From contig NC_135375.1 in NCBI RefSeq assembly GCF_049243985.1, positions 54,828,674 to 54,892,673 of the forward strand: DNA of 64,000 nt. The letters are read 5' to 3'. Under the pieces are notes generated by a model, which saw only the letters and a list, made by a program, of their open reading frames with translations, had not been told where the DNA came from and ran no database searches. This document shows positions 1-13,490 of the stretch, piece after piece. The DNA is from Paroedura picta (taxonomy: Eukaryota > Chordata > Lepidosauria > Squamata > Gekkonidae). A program made the translations under genes and the position numbers. Every line of letters starts with the position of its first letter. Position 1 is the stretch's first letter.

Positions 1-46
1 GATGGCCTGTATGGCCCCTTCCAACTCTATGATTCTATGACCATAT
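1..46 (+). mobile_element. CR1 LINE 3' end (fragment cut by window edge)
   Basis: The reverse complement reads AGAGTTGGAAGGGGCCATAC, the hallmark 3' region of the CR1 copies at 38404 and 58380 in this window. Confidence 0.75.
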
Positions 47-1352
47 ATAGTTGTGTTGACCCATCCATCCCTCCCAAAATAGCAATAATGGGCCTGGAGT
101 AGATGGGAAGGGGAGGGGAGAAGGGGCCCCAGGCATGTGTGTACACAGCTATACTTCCCAACCATATTCTGCATGATTCTCAATGGTAAGAAATGTTTCT
201 CAATGGTAAGAAGAGGGTATCTCAATGGTAAGAAATGTTGAGAAAGGCTGTTTTAAGATGAACTGGGATTGAAAGAATTAACCGTCCCCCCTATAAAGAT
301 AGATTTAAGTGGGTAAATGGTTTGTGGTTCCAGCATCTAAGGTGATCAGGAAGGTGTCAAGGCAAATCCCTCCCCAAAAAACAGGCATGCACAAAAGGCA
401 GTCAACATCTTCCGCGAAGTGGCCTCATCTTTATTGGTTACTGCTGAAGGAGCCGTGATGCAACATAAGGGCAATGGGAGAGAACCATGAGATGGCAGAA
501 TGTGGGACTCCACGTTTGGATAGAGTACTGTGTGGTTCCTTCTGCCACTTGGAGTGAGGGCATGCCCCCTGAGTCCTCATCCCCAAATCCCTTAAAGGGT
601 TTCTAAAGCTGGGGGACAGTTGCTCCCCAGTTATGTCAGGCTTAGCCTGATTAGCCAGGCTTGCGGCAGTGCACTGGGAAGGCCATAAATGCATAGAGGT
701 GTCCCCAGGCATTTACACAACCTAGCTACTGGAGATCCAGTGGCTAAAACATCATTATCCTCATCCTGCTCCCCCCAAACAGGCCCCAGATATACCCAAG
801 TGCTTGCTTTTGAACATAAATGGATTTTCTCCCAGAGCAGCTTGGTTTCCCAACAGGGGCTATTATGTACATACAGGCTTTCATTGAAGTCAACACGTTG
901 ACTCTTTTAAATTATTATTTAAAATTGTCATGTTTATGCCTGATACTGCAATTTCCTCGATACGATTATGCATTTGAAAGATTTACGACATCAAATCTTT
1001 AAAGGGGGTCACTTCCTCCATTGTGCTAGATGCTCATTGGCAGACCATGGTCAGCTGCAATGTCACCTGACCACCACTCTGGTACATGCTGCTGGCAGGG
1101 CCTCATGGGAATTGTAGTTCATGGTCATGAAGACCTCAACAAGAAATTTCCATGGAGTCACACAGGCTTTTGAATGCCAACACTACAAACTTTCCCCTTC
1201 AGAGGTATTCTGTTCTTTATAGAGAGTGGATTGAAATGCCTCTGAAGGAATGAATAAATTAATTTCTGTTGGTGAATCCAACCTAACATTCTGATTATCT
1301 TGCCTAATTAGGTCCAAAATAGCATTGAAAGAAGGCTTAAGTAATAGATCTG
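1..1352. repeat. Arm A of an inverted duplication (partner 37165-38444)
   Basis: Read on the minus strand, this arm matches 37165-38444 almost base for base, including a CR1 3' end at the window edge (1-46), a hAT-like piece (about 50-260, with CTCAATGGTAAGAA motifs) and about 1.1 kb of unclassified sequence. Arm A has roughly 45 bp near 640-690 that arm B lacks, and three CTCAATGGTAAGAA units where B has two related ones. The duplication continues beyond the left window edge. No convincing protein is encoded; short open frames in both arms are conserved only because the DNA is. Confidence 0.8.
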
Positions 1353-2319
1353 TGAAGGTGACATGATTTGTGCCAACATGAAACCCTATAACTATAATTG
1401 AGAAACACTGAGCATCACATATGATTCTTCTTGATCATAATATCATTACACCATGGACTTGGTGAAGATATGTGTACAGTCCTTGCATGCCAGTTTCAGC
1501 TGCCCATCCCTGTCTATGCTACACTCACACATATCTGTGCCCAAGGCAGGAACACTGAAATGTATCCTTGCTGCTTGCAACCCCAGGACAACTTTTTAAA
1601 TCTTGTGCTGGATTGTAATTAGAAGCCTGAAGAAAATCACTTGTGAAAACAGAAACAACAGAAAAGTTCCAAGAAGACAAAGATCATCACTAGCCATATT
1701 TTGTCACTCAGCCTTCAGTCAATTAACATAACAAACACAGGATTACAAAACTCTTGCTACTGAATGGAACAGAAGCTCCTTTCTCCTTTAGCAGTGATGA
1801 AAAAATTACAATAAGCTTTGATGCTGTGAAATAACTGTTCTTTTTTAAATCAAATGTGACAACTATCCCTTAGCTCCCAACATTCTCAAATGATCATTAT
1901 ACATTTTCCAGCAAGTTGTTGCTTATACATCCTCGTGTTGCTTTTCCCCTCTATAATCAGTGCTCTTTGTGAATATTCTCATTACATACTTAAATGACTG
2001 TATGCTATAAAACTTGAAAGTCTCATATTTCTAAGTCTGCCTCTCATCTTCTAGTATCCAGCTTATCTTTCTTGTGTCTTTCTTGTTTTATGTCCAAGAT
2101 GAAGTGCAAACTCTTCTGTAATCTCATGTCGTTGGGCAAAGAGGAAATCTAATATGTTTCGAAGCCATCTTGGAAGGAATGAAGCCTTTGCCACAGATAT
2201 CTGTAGTTTATTAGATGAAGGAGAGCTGGGGTGGTTATACATTCACAGTTTTTCATGGAAGTCAGATCACTGATAGTGTTAAATTGCCCCTTCTTAAAAT
2301 GTGCGGATGTTTTTGCATA
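1353..2319. other. Unassigned intergenic sequence
   Basis: AT-rich. No gene or confidently recognised repeat seen. Confidence 0.6.
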
Positions 2320-2327
2320 CCATAGTA

Positions 2328-2707
2328 CAGTGGTCCCCAACCCCCAGTCTGGAGACCGGTAACGGTCCATGGATCAGTCGGTACCAGGCCGTGGCTCCTC
2401 GTCGTCCTCCTCCCCGGCTGCTGCCTCGGGGGCTGCCCTGCCACTCTGCCACTGGCCCACCTTTGGTGCTCTCCAGCAGCCATCCTAGCTGGAGCTCCCC
2501 CTTGGCATGGTACTGTGCAGCTGCTGCTGGCAGCGCCCCCCAGCGGGCAGCGGGAATTCAGGGGCACCGGTGGAAAAGCAAGTAGAGCAGGGGCTCAGGT
2601 GGTGGCGGTGACATCCCTCGGCAAAAGACTACGCCCCCCCCCCCAGGCCTCAGTAAAATTGTCAAGCATTGACTGGTCCCCGGTGATAAAAAGGTTGGGG
2701 ACCACTG
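2328..2707 (+). mobile_element. Non-autonomous hAT-type DNA transposon, 380 bp
   Basis: The ends are inverted: CAGTGGTCCCCAACC at the start and GGTTGGGGACCACTG at the end. The flanks carry an 8-bp target duplication, CCATAGTA (2320-2327 and 2708-2715). The interior is GC-rich (cgtcgtcctcctccccggct) with no transposase. Same family as 29201-29574; its ends also match 54549-54876. Confidence 0.9.
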
Positions 2708-2748
2708 CCATAGTAGATCGAAGCAAGGTATTATGCATTTATCCCTAA

Positions 2749-2890
2749 GTGGAAGAGTACTTCATTCATTGTACTAACAGCTCATTGGTAGGCTGTGGGC
2801 AGCAGCAATGTCACCTGACTGACATGAGGCTGGCAGAGCCTCATGGGAATTGTAGTTCATGGGCTTTCCATTTAGCCATTGTTGTAAGAC
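2749..2890 (+). repeat. Interspersed repeat fragment related to 1013-1135
   Basis: Shares CTCATTGG, CAGCAATGTCACCTGAC-like and CATGGGAATTGTAGTTCATG segments with arm A (1013-1135) and arm B. The family is not identified; the GGGAATTGTAGTYCATG motif also occurs in the hAT palindrome at 13491. Confidence 0.6.
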
Positions 2891-3051
2891 AGCTCAGGGG
2901 AGGAGACATAAAACTCATTAATATTTATGCATGCCATAAAAGTTTCCCTGGAACCAGCTTAAAGGAAAAAATCATAGCAAAGCAAGTTTACAATACTGGG
3001 AAGAAATGATGCAGAAAATGACATGAGGGGTGAGTACCATGCATAATCAAA

Positions 3052-3112
3052 AATTTGGTGTTTGTAAAGCACTCTGGGACGCCTTTGGATAGTGAAAAAT
3101 TATTGGCTATGG
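3052..3112 (+). repeat. Possible MIR-like SINE 3' fragment
   Basis: GTGTTTGTAAAGCACTCTGG and CTTTGGATAGTGAAAAA match the 3' part of the fuller copy at 13923-14196. Confidence 0.5.
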
Positions 3113-4247
3113 AAAAGAATGTTCCTCATCACCGGTGTGTGTGACTGGTTGTGACTGTAGTCATCATACTGTGCTGTCATTAGGACTGTGGGCAGAACCC
3201 TGGCCCATTGAATAGACACCTAAGGGGTGCTCCTTTTTTTGCTGCTATAGCTTAACACTAGTTGTGAGGGGTATTGCTAGGTTGGAGAGGCTTAGGGAGC
3301 CAATGACGTCATGCCATACTCCTGTAAATGCCCATTTGGGTACCAGTATGGTAGGTGTACTAGCATATCTTAGTGGCCAGCTTCCATGGAACAACTGCAG
3401 AGCAATACACCAGTATACTTCTTAGGTATATCGGTGTGCTGCCTAGTCAGCTCCCAGAGTGCTTCCCCACTCACTCAGATTGTAGGGAAAGAGCCAGGTG
3501 CTATCCACAGATCTATGTATTCCTTTTTTACTTTTACTGTGTCCAATTTGAGAAGGTAGCAGTACATTTACAAATCACAATTACAATAGCTCTTTATAGA
3601 ACCATTCTTGTTAGAGATCCTCTGCCAGGCAGAGCTAACATAGGCACTATATAATGTACCAGAGAATACATGGATATGTTTGCTTGTGAAAAAAGTGGCA
3701 TCATCATATAAAACTGGACATATAATGGCTGCTTCAAATCCAGACACAGATGATCTATTACTATGCACCATAGCTCACAAGACTTCATACAGCTGGATTT
3801 AAAGCAGTGACCAAATGGCCATTTGTTTGCTAACTGTGAAGTGTCAGCAAGAAGTCATCCATACACATTGGTCCATGGATATGGTGCATTGGCCAGTATA
3901 AAACTGATAGTATGGCTGATTATGAACAGTTTAACAGACAATAACAGTATTGATTTAATGGTTATAGAATGTGTTTATGTGTTCAGAGCAATTTATACAG
4001 AGAGGTTGGATTGAAGGAATTATGAATGGAGCTTTCTTTGCAGAATTGATCTGTCCTATAACGCCCTGTTTTCTGAAGTTCCCATACCACAGCACCTGAA
4101 AAGCTGCTCCTGAAGGACCAGTGATATGGCACGAGGGTCTGCAGCTTGAGTGGGAGATGTGTTCACACAAAGATGCCACTGTCAGAATACAGTGGTGGCT
4201 GATAACTCTTCTGATTTCACTACCATCATGTCCACAATAATGTGCTC
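3113..4247. other. Unassigned intergenic sequence
   Basis: No gene or clear repeat seen. Short open frames here lack any recognisable protein similarity. Confidence 0.55.
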
Positions 4248-4249
4248 TT

Positions 4250-4763
4250 ATCTGAAACCGCTGGGAGCTGTATTCATAATTGGTTAAGGCCTAAGTGGGC
4301 GGAGAAGTGGGTAGGGGCATTCCGGGTGAGGAGACAATCGGAAGGGACTTTGCGCCTTCCAATTGGCCCCTCACCCGAACTGACAAGAATTCCAGCCATT
4401 CGGGTGAGGGGCCAATCGGAAGGCGCAAAGCAGAATTCGGTGGGGAATGGCCCAGGCGGCAGAGACTTCCCTGCGGGCCTCGGAGCAGGCCCGCCACGTC
4501 GGGGATGCAGCAGGCCTGCTGCGAGGCCCTCATGGAAGCCGGGGACTCAGCGGAGAAGGGGGCGGGTGGGTTACCTGCAGGCCTCGGAGCAGGCCCGCCA
4601 TGTCAGGGACACAGCAGGCCTATTCTAAGTCTCACAGGGAAGCGAGGGACTAGGTGGGGAGGGGGGTGGGGGGTCCTCTTGAGGAGGGGCCGGGGGTGCA
4701 GAGGCCACCACCACACCCCCTCCTTTACAAAGCCTGCTCTTTTGAGCAGGCATTGAAGCCTAG
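4250..4763 (+). mobile_element. Non-autonomous Helitron (GC-rich, palindrome-bearing)
   Basis: The 3' end has the Helitron signature: a perfect 8-bp stem with TTTT loop (4732-4751), an 8-nt spacer, then CTAG (4760-4763) followed by host T. Inside is a 32-bp inverted repeat with one mismatch (4348-4379 and 4399-4430) built round a GATTGG/CCAAT motif, and repeated GCCTCGGAGCAGGCCCGCCA units. The start is uncertain: an A/TC junction near 4250 is possible. No Rep/helicase sequence, so it would depend on an autonomous partner. Confidence 0.75.
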
Positions 4764-7261
4764 TCTGTAATATTTGACGATATGATGCAGTCCTCTGCAT
4801 AAGGCCAAAATAATAGATTTTCTGACCAAATCAGTACTTACCACCCAGTGGGATTTGTGTTTCATTAGAAAGACTAATATGATTATCATAAGCCTAGACC
4901 CTGTCATGTGGTGCTAACTTAAACACCCAAAAAAGCCCTGTGTCCTATATTATTAGAATAACATTTAAAGTGGCACTCATTCTCTTTATCATTCTTCACT
5001 GTGCCTTTGTCATTACTACAACCAAGCAGAGCAACTCCCCCCCTTCCTTATTAAAAGACAAAGCCTTTCCTGTGATTTACCCAATAGACACCCATGTGTT
5101 CCCTTCTTACAAAGCACCAGCCAACATTGAATGTTCTGATCCCTGATCATCTTCCCTTCCTCATGGCATGCCAAGTGCTTCTCCTGCCCTGGAATACTAT
5201 GAGTTTCCATTGGCAAACTGGGCAAAACTTAATGAGGAATTTTATCTGTTGCACTGTCTTCTTACATCAGTTTGTTCTGTACATGATCTGGTTACATCTG
5301 TTCAAGATATGCTTACTTTCATTTATACTTGTGAAGACAGCAAGATTTGTAATCCTAACTAGCTCCAGTATGACTTCTTAGTGTATCTTCTCTCATCCTA
5401 TATTGTTTAACTAAACTTACTTATTGAACTGATCAATCCTCAATGAACATTTCTCCATGTTTCCAGATATTCCTCCTTTACTGCTGGAAACATTTCTGTC
5501 TCATCTGTAATCCCTGAGGATTTAATTCCTAAATGGTAAAGAAGTACTGTGAAAAATGCAGTTTATTTTTCAACTATCCCATGCTCTGCTGCTTCTTGTG
5601 TCCCCATGGGGAACACATTTTGGCGAAAAAGCTGTTCCACCACTTTCTGCATCCCTGAGGGGACACACTTTAGCGGCAGACCCAGTCCGCTGCTGAAATG
5701 TGCCCCCATGCAGGACGCAGCCATGGCAGAAAATTTCTGCTGTGTGGGGGTGCAGTTTATGGGGGGGGGGGTTTGCAGGAAGGTGGCATTGTGTGAGAAT
5801 GTACTCTCAACTTCCAGCAAAAAAAAAAAGCCCCATTTGGCTTTGCAGCACCACAAACTACCACAAAGCCAAGTGTGTGTGTGGGGGGTATTTTTTCCCT
5901 CTCCAGGCCTCTCCAGCCCATCCACACAGGCCTCCACTAGGTTTAGGCTCCATTGGCCCCCAGAGTTCTTAAGGGAATGCAGAAAATATCCGTATTCTAT
6001 TAAAGTGGGACAACAGCAGCTTAACATGCACAAGGCCCAGGAGGGGGGCAACCTGGCTACAACATCATGTGGAGGTGGGGATTAGCCCCACTTCCATATG
6101 GGTGCCCTCTCAGCCTTTTCCGCCCATGCAAAATCAACCCCAATGAACTTTCACATCATCATGGATATCTGGGTCTCTAACTCTTACACCATACTGACTT
6201 TCATAAGGTGGTTGCTATTGAATAGTATCAAGCAGCCAAGCCTCATTAAGACATAGAATAGAATAATAGGGTCATAGGGTCATACAAGTTGGGTGATGTC
6301 CAGTCACCCAGAGGTCACCTAACCTGGTGATCTCCCTGAATTACAAATGAACTCCAGGTGTGGTTGCCTAGCAACAGCTATGGAAGGAATTTGTTTCTTA
6401 AAGCTTCAAGCTCTCCTTTTTAACTTTTTTAAAAGTTCTCAATAGATTGTTTTTAGATTTCCCATTTTTCTGTAAACCTGGGATTCTTTTCAGGTTTGTA
6501 GAAAAATATATTGTCTGTTCATAGCTTCAGTCACCAGATTTTAAAATATGTGATGGGGTGTGTGTATATGCGTATGCAGCAACTGCACAATAGCTATATT
6601 TTTTGTTTTGTTTTTAAGTATAGGCACTACTCAATAATATTGATTCCCCCCCCAATAAAACTACAACTTGTTAATAAGTGCTCCTAGCATAGTGAAAGTT
6701 GCTGAAATAACTGGCTACTGGGATATGAAGTGTTATTTCAACATTTTATCACATCTGTTTTTTATTTCAGTGGCCTCCAATTTCTTTCCCACTTTCCCTG
6801 TCCTTTGTGATCTTCTTAGCAGTTTTGCCAATAGAAAAGAAAATGAAAGGAACATATTTCTCTTTGGAAACATTGGGAATTTGTCTTGCATTGTTGTACT
6901 AAATCCATGTGCCTCCTCTTTTCAAGTGCTACATTGAAAAGATTATTTGAACTTGTGTCTATGGAATAATCTCATAACTTCAAATCCAAGTGTTCAAACT
7001 AACAACCTGATCCATACAGTGCACTATACTGACCACATGATCATACTTTTCTTACTTGTGTTCCATAATCATACTTGACCATTTGAATTTGAGTGAATCT
7101 TGCCCATACCTCAATTCTCTTCACTTAACTTGATAACTTGTAGTTTGACCCTTCTTTTGAGAAGTAATGTTTAGCCATTTGAGTTGTCTTTGTTTTAGAT
7201 TCTGGACCCAGTTTCCTAGGTGCAAGACTTACAATAGTTTTTTTCCCTACATACATGAAAT
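4764..7261. other. Intergenic sequence with faint repeat traces
   Basis: No gene seen. A G-run (about 5760-5770), a low-complexity purine run and a decayed CR1-3'-end-like or DNA-element piece near 6250-6360 are the only structure. The open frames on both strands at 5549-6085 lie in GC-richer, repeat-like DNA and resemble no protein family I know. Confidence 0.5.
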
Positions 7262-7545
7262 AAAGGTAAAGGTAAAAGGTATCCCCTGTGCAAGCACCGA
7301 GTCATGTCTGACCCTTGGGGTGACGCCCTCCAGCGTTTTCATGGCAGACTCAATACGGGGTGGTTTGCCAGTGCCTTCCCCAGTCATTACCGCTTACCCC
7401 CCAGCAAGCTGGGTACTCATTTTACCGACCTCGGAAGGATGGAAGGCTGAGTCGACCTTGAGCCGGCTGCTGGGATCGAACTCCCAACCTCATGGGCAGA
7501 CAGCTCCAGACAGCATATTGCTGCCTTACCACTCTGCGCCACAAG
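7262..7545 (-). mobile_element. tRNA-derived SINE with BovB-like tail
   Basis: Read on the minus strand it has a tRNA-like A box (TGGCGCAGAGTGGTAAGGC), a B box (GTTCGATCCC), a body ending GGGTCAGACATGACTCGGTG, and a CTTTAC repeat tail. The GTCAGACATGACT stretch resembles the BovB 3' end (GTCGGACACGACT) seen at 41690, as in Sauria-type SINEs. Other copies: 39563-39838 and 42178-42468. Confidence 0.85.
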
Positions 7546-9042
7546 AAATACTTAGTATTAAATATTTTTAAAAGGTCAATGGATATTTTATGCCTTTGGA
7601 TTAAGTAACATGTGGCTAAGCTAGATCTAAATCTGCATTCTCCTTAAAATCCCTTGTGTTCAAAAAGCAACTTGCAGATTTGGTATGAAAACTTTTGAAA
7701 TGTAATTTTTTTGTCTTTACTGATATGTTTAAACATTTTGGGATACAAACACACCCCTTTATAATCATATCTGTTTAATGATTTCCTTTAAATTAATACA
7801 TCATTTTGTTTTATTATCTAATTCCTCCTTCATTTATGCATGTGTAAAAGCAATTTGCCTTCCAGTGTCTAACTTGGCTTATGTGTTAACTATGAATGTA
7901 ATGAAATATTAATCAAGATGTTGACCAAGGACAAATTAGTTTACTGGCACAGAAGAGACAGTGTAAGTAAATACATCAATGTGAAACAACGGTGATAACT
8001 TCACAAGTTTTCAAACTCTGTAATGCCATTGCTATATATTTGCCAGACTGACTTCCATTGGAATCTCACAGGCATATGTGTTCATTAAATTATGACCATT
8101 TGGGAGGCATTGTTCAATAAGGTGGCAATAATTCTTTCAGTAATGTAGCTGCACTACTGCCTGCTGTAGCTGTCACAGCCCTGGGAAATTTCTCAGTATG
8201 AATGAGGAAGTAATATTTCATTTCAGAAATGGTCAAACGTTCTTATGCTATTTATCTCGCTGCCATTCAGCCAGAACCATTTCTGCAGAACGCCAACTGT
8301 TGCCCCTCATATGAACTAAGTTTTACGGAATACATTCTCCAAAGGATAAGTAACAGAACAAAAATAAACTAATATTGATGCAGCTTTTTGTTAAACTCTG
8401 CACTGCATAAAAGGTCAATAAATATTAACATTCCTTCTGACATTTCATCATTGCCTGCAAAAATCAGATGAGTCAAAGTGGGGATTGCAATGCTCTTTCT
8501 ACAATTAAAGGATATAAATTCAAAGGAATCAGTCAAATTGCTGAGGTATTAAATAAGAACTTCAATATGCACAGGAGGGAAAGCAGAAGACCTGTCTTAA
8601 ATATTTAATTATAGATTTGGCTTCCCAGTTGATTGCTCCAGTGACCAACTCTTATTATACAAATTAAATTTAGATTAACTGGCACCAAGAGCAGATGGAT
8701 ATCACTTAAGGGTTTCAGTGATAGAAGGCTAGGGATTGAGAACTCAAAGATCCATTTGCAAATAAAGATGGCTTTTTGCCCATTTAACACATCAGGATCC
8801 TTAGGGGCTACTTTGTACATATAAATGAGAAGAAAGTATCAGCCAGCCATACACATCTCTAATGAAGAACTGCATCCCTGAATGCTGCTGCTTCTGTCAT
8901 GTCATTCCTTTGCAGTTCATTCAGAAAGAAGCATGCTTCTTCTGTTGAAGACAAAGGAATAGTTGGAATGGAATAAGGGCCAATTACAACACACCTCTAT
9001 GCAGAGTTTCTCTAGTCTAAGCCCATTGATATCAATAAGCAT
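7546..9042. other. Unassigned AT-rich intergenic sequence
   Basis: No gene or confident repeat recognised. Confidence 0.6.
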
Positions 9043-9284
9043 TGTTGTTGTTGTTAGGTGCAAAGTCGTGTCCGACCCATCGCAACCCCATGGACAATGA
9101 TCCTTCAGGCCTTCCTGTCCTCTACCATTCCCTGGAGTCCATTTAAGCTCACACCAACTGCTTCAGGGACTCCATCCAGCAATCTCATTCTCTGTCGTCC
9201 CCTTCTTCTTTTGCCCTCAATCGCTCCCAGCATTAGGCTCTTCTCCAGGGAGTCCTTCCTTCTCATGAGGTGGCCAATGAGCAT
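9043..9284 (-). mobile_element. BovB (RTE) LINE 3' fragment
   Basis: The reverse complement matches the end of the BovB copy at 41490-41722: it encodes the C-terminal motif of the type LMLGAIEGKRRRGRQRMR and ends in GGACACGACTTTGCACCTAA plus an AAC repeat. 5'-truncated, as is usual for LINE insertions. Confidence 0.9.
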
Positions 9285-12200
9285 AGACAGGAGTAATTCT
9301 GCATAGGATTGCATTGTTAATTTACAGTTTTTGTTTTGGGAATGTACTTCCCCTGATTCAAGATTTAACATAATAAAACAGGTCTGTTTTTTCCCAACAA
9401 TCTGGGCAGCAGGTTCATTCTGTTGATGCTTTCTAGTCACACATAGGTACAAAAATGGGATTTATTGAGGGATACTCAGCCAGGTAACGCAGATACCTTG
9501 TAGACAAAACTTTGAAGATCACAGTGCTCACTCTCACTTCTGCTCTTCCTCTGTACCTAACAAGTCTTTCTATCCTTTGGTAGCACTCATGTATTGAAAA
9601 GTATGCAGAACTAACAATAAGCACCACCTTAGTTTATTCATATTTATATAATATCACTTGAAACTGAGTTAGACTTTCCACAAGACCCCAAACTGAAGCT
9701 ATCGAGCAGACCAAATGATTAGAGGGCATGCATGGTGGTTATTGCATGTCTTTCTGCTACAGTTGCTCACAGCTTTCCATCATGTTATTCCTGGTCCACT
9801 GTCCTGCCAAATAATTTTGATTCATCATCTCTGTTTTAATTATATAAAATGAATAAAATATTTAAAGAAATGGTTCTGGCTCTGGACTGATCCTAGATAA
9901 AAGACCTTCTAGGGACACTTTATGCAGCATTTGTAAATAAATGGGCATAGAATCAAGTAAGTTAGAAAACATCAGGGGAATTAACTCCCCAACATAAGCA
10001 ATATGGTTAGAAATACTGGGCCCTAAGGATTAATTAAAAGTGCCATCTATAGCTGTGCTGCCTCAGTGTTGGTAACATATATAAATCAACTGAACTTTTG
10101 CTTTCATTATTTATCAGTCTTCAGTAAGCACAGGGGGTTGAAGCAGATTAAAAGCACACCTTGCCCTATGTAGCAGTCCAAGTAGAGATGTGTGCCAGGA
10201 ACAAGAAGCCCCATAGGAACATGTTAGAGTAATGCAAGCAAAAATGCTTACTTCATAATAGATTCTAGAATTTGCCTGCTTTGGGGCAGAGTAGTGTTGA
10301 ATCTAGACTGAATTTTCCAAGCTCGAGAGCAAATGTTCTTTTCTTTTCTTTTTCTTCTCCTTCCTGGCAACTTTCTTCCTGAATCTGAATAATTTAACAT
10401 GTCAATTTTAATTTGATGCAGTTTGTAAAATCTCATTCATAATTGTTCATCTTGATTTCTTGACACTGTGCTGTGGCAGGGCACTGAAGAAAATCCCTGT
10501 CAGACTGAGGGGGCTAGATCTAAAATCAAGCATCTTAAATGTGTATCTATTAAATTGAGACTGACACGGACTTCCCATAATTTGTTTCTATGCTAAATGT
10601 TCTAAAGCTGGAATTATGGTGAAGGTTCAGTTTCTAAATACATAGAGCTTTCAGAAAATTAAAGATGATGAGTGTGTATCTTGTCCATATGAAGTCTTGT
10701 TGGATTACTGTGTTAACTGCTTTAAACAGAACTTGTCTTCTGATTTGTCAGCCACTTAAAACTTAACCCTAGCATTGTGAAATATCTGTATGGCAAAACT
10801 CTAGAATACTATGGGAAGTACGTGTGCACTTCGTACTCTTGTATTCAGTGCACTGTTTGATTTTTTTGTGGCAGTTTAGCCATGCTTTGAATTCAATTGG
10901 ACAAATTGTAAATAATAAAAAACTGATATTAAAAAAATAGACTGAATTTTCCAGCAGTAGAGTGGAAATATTCTTCCTCCTCCTTTCCACTACAGGCCAC
11001 TAACCTCCATGAAATACTGTACTTGGGAGCAAGGTGACCCTTAGAATGACATGAAGTTGATATTCTGCAGCAGAAAGCAAGAACTGGTTGAAATTTCTAG
11101 TTTTGTCTGGATCCAAGCCATTGTAATAATGGAGATGCAAACTCTATGGTACAACGTAGGATCTAGGAAAAACGGAAGTCCTTCCCCAGTTATTGCCCCA
11201 ATTCAACAGGAATTTCTCAAGCCTGAGTCAGTAGTCCTATAACTATCTTGGTAGGCTATGTGATCTCATTGCTTTCCTCTTAATGCAATTTGACTTAAAT
11301 TACAGTTTAAATGAAACATAACATTTCTTTAATTCAAATGTATATATGGACTTTCATTTATTTTCCCAACTGCATTTATAAAAGGTGTGAAAACAAAACA
11401 AAACACAGCCTAATAGCCAAAACAGAGATGCACAAGTATTTGCACATTGCAGTACGGTGGCCTTGCAGTGTTTATCGGTATCTTCATATACTGAATTTCA
11501 TCTTTCTCCTATGGTTTTGAAAAAGAATCAAGCAACTATTATCATTGTAAACAGACCGATCCTTCAAAATTTACCTTCTTGGGGGGAAATGAGATTTTTG
11601 CTTAAAAAACGACACCCTGTTGGTCACATGCATCAATCTCATAATGGTCTCTGGATTACATATTGTAAACTCCTTTTTATACTTTATTAAATTAAAGTTC
11701 TTCATACTGCAGAAAATTATGTAATTAAATAAAAAGGAATTCAATTTAGTGATGGAAAAGTTGCTTGATATATACCTGAATTCAATAAAAGACCCAAGCT
11801 TTGAGGAATTACTGAGTCACATCAAGGTCTCTTTTTAAGCATGTTCTACTTTCTTAAGGGGTAACAAGATCCTAAAATTGGAGGTAAAGATCCCCATTTT
11901 GGCATTCCTCACCCCCAATAACAGACATTCACAACTTTTTGGAATAAAATTGTCCACAATACTTTGGCTATAGCCGTAAGTAGCCTTGGTGCATCATGGG
12001 ACAACTGGATCCTAGAACTGACTGACTTGCCTACTAGTTAATGTACTCAGTCCACCTACTGGGGTTGGGTGGGGAGAACCATGGGATTGCAGGATGTTGA
12101 ATACCATAGTGACAATCACCACTACATGGTCACCCCTGACATCTGAGCATGAGGGTCACCTGTAGCCCCCAAGCTGGACATGTCCATTGAAAGCCCTCAC

Positions 12201-13084
12201 TCAAAGATCCCTTAAGGGGATCCCCACACCCAGAGAAACTGGGCATGCAGGCCATACCACCAATGTTACAACAGCAAAATAAGCAAGAGCAAGACCCCTG
12301 TGAACAAACTCCCCCTTGGGCAAAAATTCTCATATGCTCCCTCTGCTATGCTCTCCTCCTGCCACATGTCAAACTCCTGAACTCTTGCAACCTCACTGAT
12401 GCCTTAACATGAAGGAAAGGTAGGCAAGCAAACAACATGGTCAGGAAGCATGGCAACATGGTATGTCCTAACTTGGTGGTCTCTTCTCCCCTTGGCCCAG
12501 TTTATAGGTTGATCTGGTGAGGGGTCAGCCTGCAGTTTCATGTCCTTGTGGGCACCCAGCCCTCTGACCAGACCCCGCCACCATTCCCTCCGCTGCTTCC
12601 CCCTCTGTGGAACTACAAATGAGAAAACAGCTTCCTGTTTCTAAGAGCAGCTGCACAAAATTTAATTTCCTTTAGATAAAATAGCACTGCAGGCTTGTAT
12701 TGTCTTTGTAACACCTGCTTTAGTTGCAAGTATATAAGCAGATTGCAGTAGAAGCAAATAAGGCAGATAGAACATGCATCAATCTTGCATTAGATTGTCA
12801 GTGAAAAGCTGTTATAGCCAGTTCCAAAGTTGCTCCCCTATGTGCTGATTCTAGTTAAACACTGTTTTTTTTTTCAAATTAAAACTACAGACTCAAATTT
12901 TCCCTCACATGAATATCAGCAGAGGATGGGTGTCAGGACCCAGGCCGTCACTCTGGGAAATATCTCTAAAGTCCTCTAGGAAGGAAGCTTTCCTTTATCC
13001 TATTACCTTTACAACATGATGATGTCAATTCTGGGTGATATCAAAAGTGACAAAGACATATCACTACATTGTCAACTGCACCTC
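9285..13084. other. Unassigned intergenic sequence
   Basis: About 3.8 kb with no supportable gene. Short open frames lack known motifs. AT-rich with isolated homopolymer runs. Confidence 0.55.
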
Positions 13085-13186
13085 ACTTTTTTTCTGGGTA
13101 AGTCCCCTCTAGCGGTCAGCTGATTGGCGGTGGAGCCTGGTGGTGGGGGACTCCCACCTTCACCAGGGTATCTGGCGACCCTAGAA
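13085..13186 (-). repeat. Unclassified DNA-element-like fragment
   Basis: Ends TATCTGGCGACCCTAG, a sequence typical of widespread reptile repeats with GGTTGCCA-type termini. The other end is not clear. Confidence 0.4.
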
Positions 13187-13490
13187 TTGACTGAAAGTGA
13201 ATCCTGCTTGGCATGCAGTTTCTTTCTGTTGATGATATTTCTTGTATGGGAAAGTATATCTGCTGTTCTGGAAGTAAAGTAATGAAATGATGTCAGTTAG
13301 ATTCAACTGAAAGCATATGGAGAGTGCATAGTGAAATCACAAAGGCCAGGCTAAGCAAGATTTCTAGCAGCCAAATATAGAATTTAAATGTTCTGTAAAT
13401 GCAATTGCCAAAAATAGGCAAGAGAATTAAATATGCATTAATTGATCATTTACAGTTTCCATTGTGGAGAAAGAGGCAAAGCCTGTAGAG

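Noticed and set aside
5549-6085. 178- and 162-codon open frames on opposite strands
   Set aside because: Contains homopolymer runs, reads in both directions and resembles no family; no splice or start context.
7490-7545. Possible tRNA gene (A and B box)
   Set aside because: The boxes belong to the head of a dispersed SINE repeated at 39.8 and 42.2 kb, with no complete cloverleaf.
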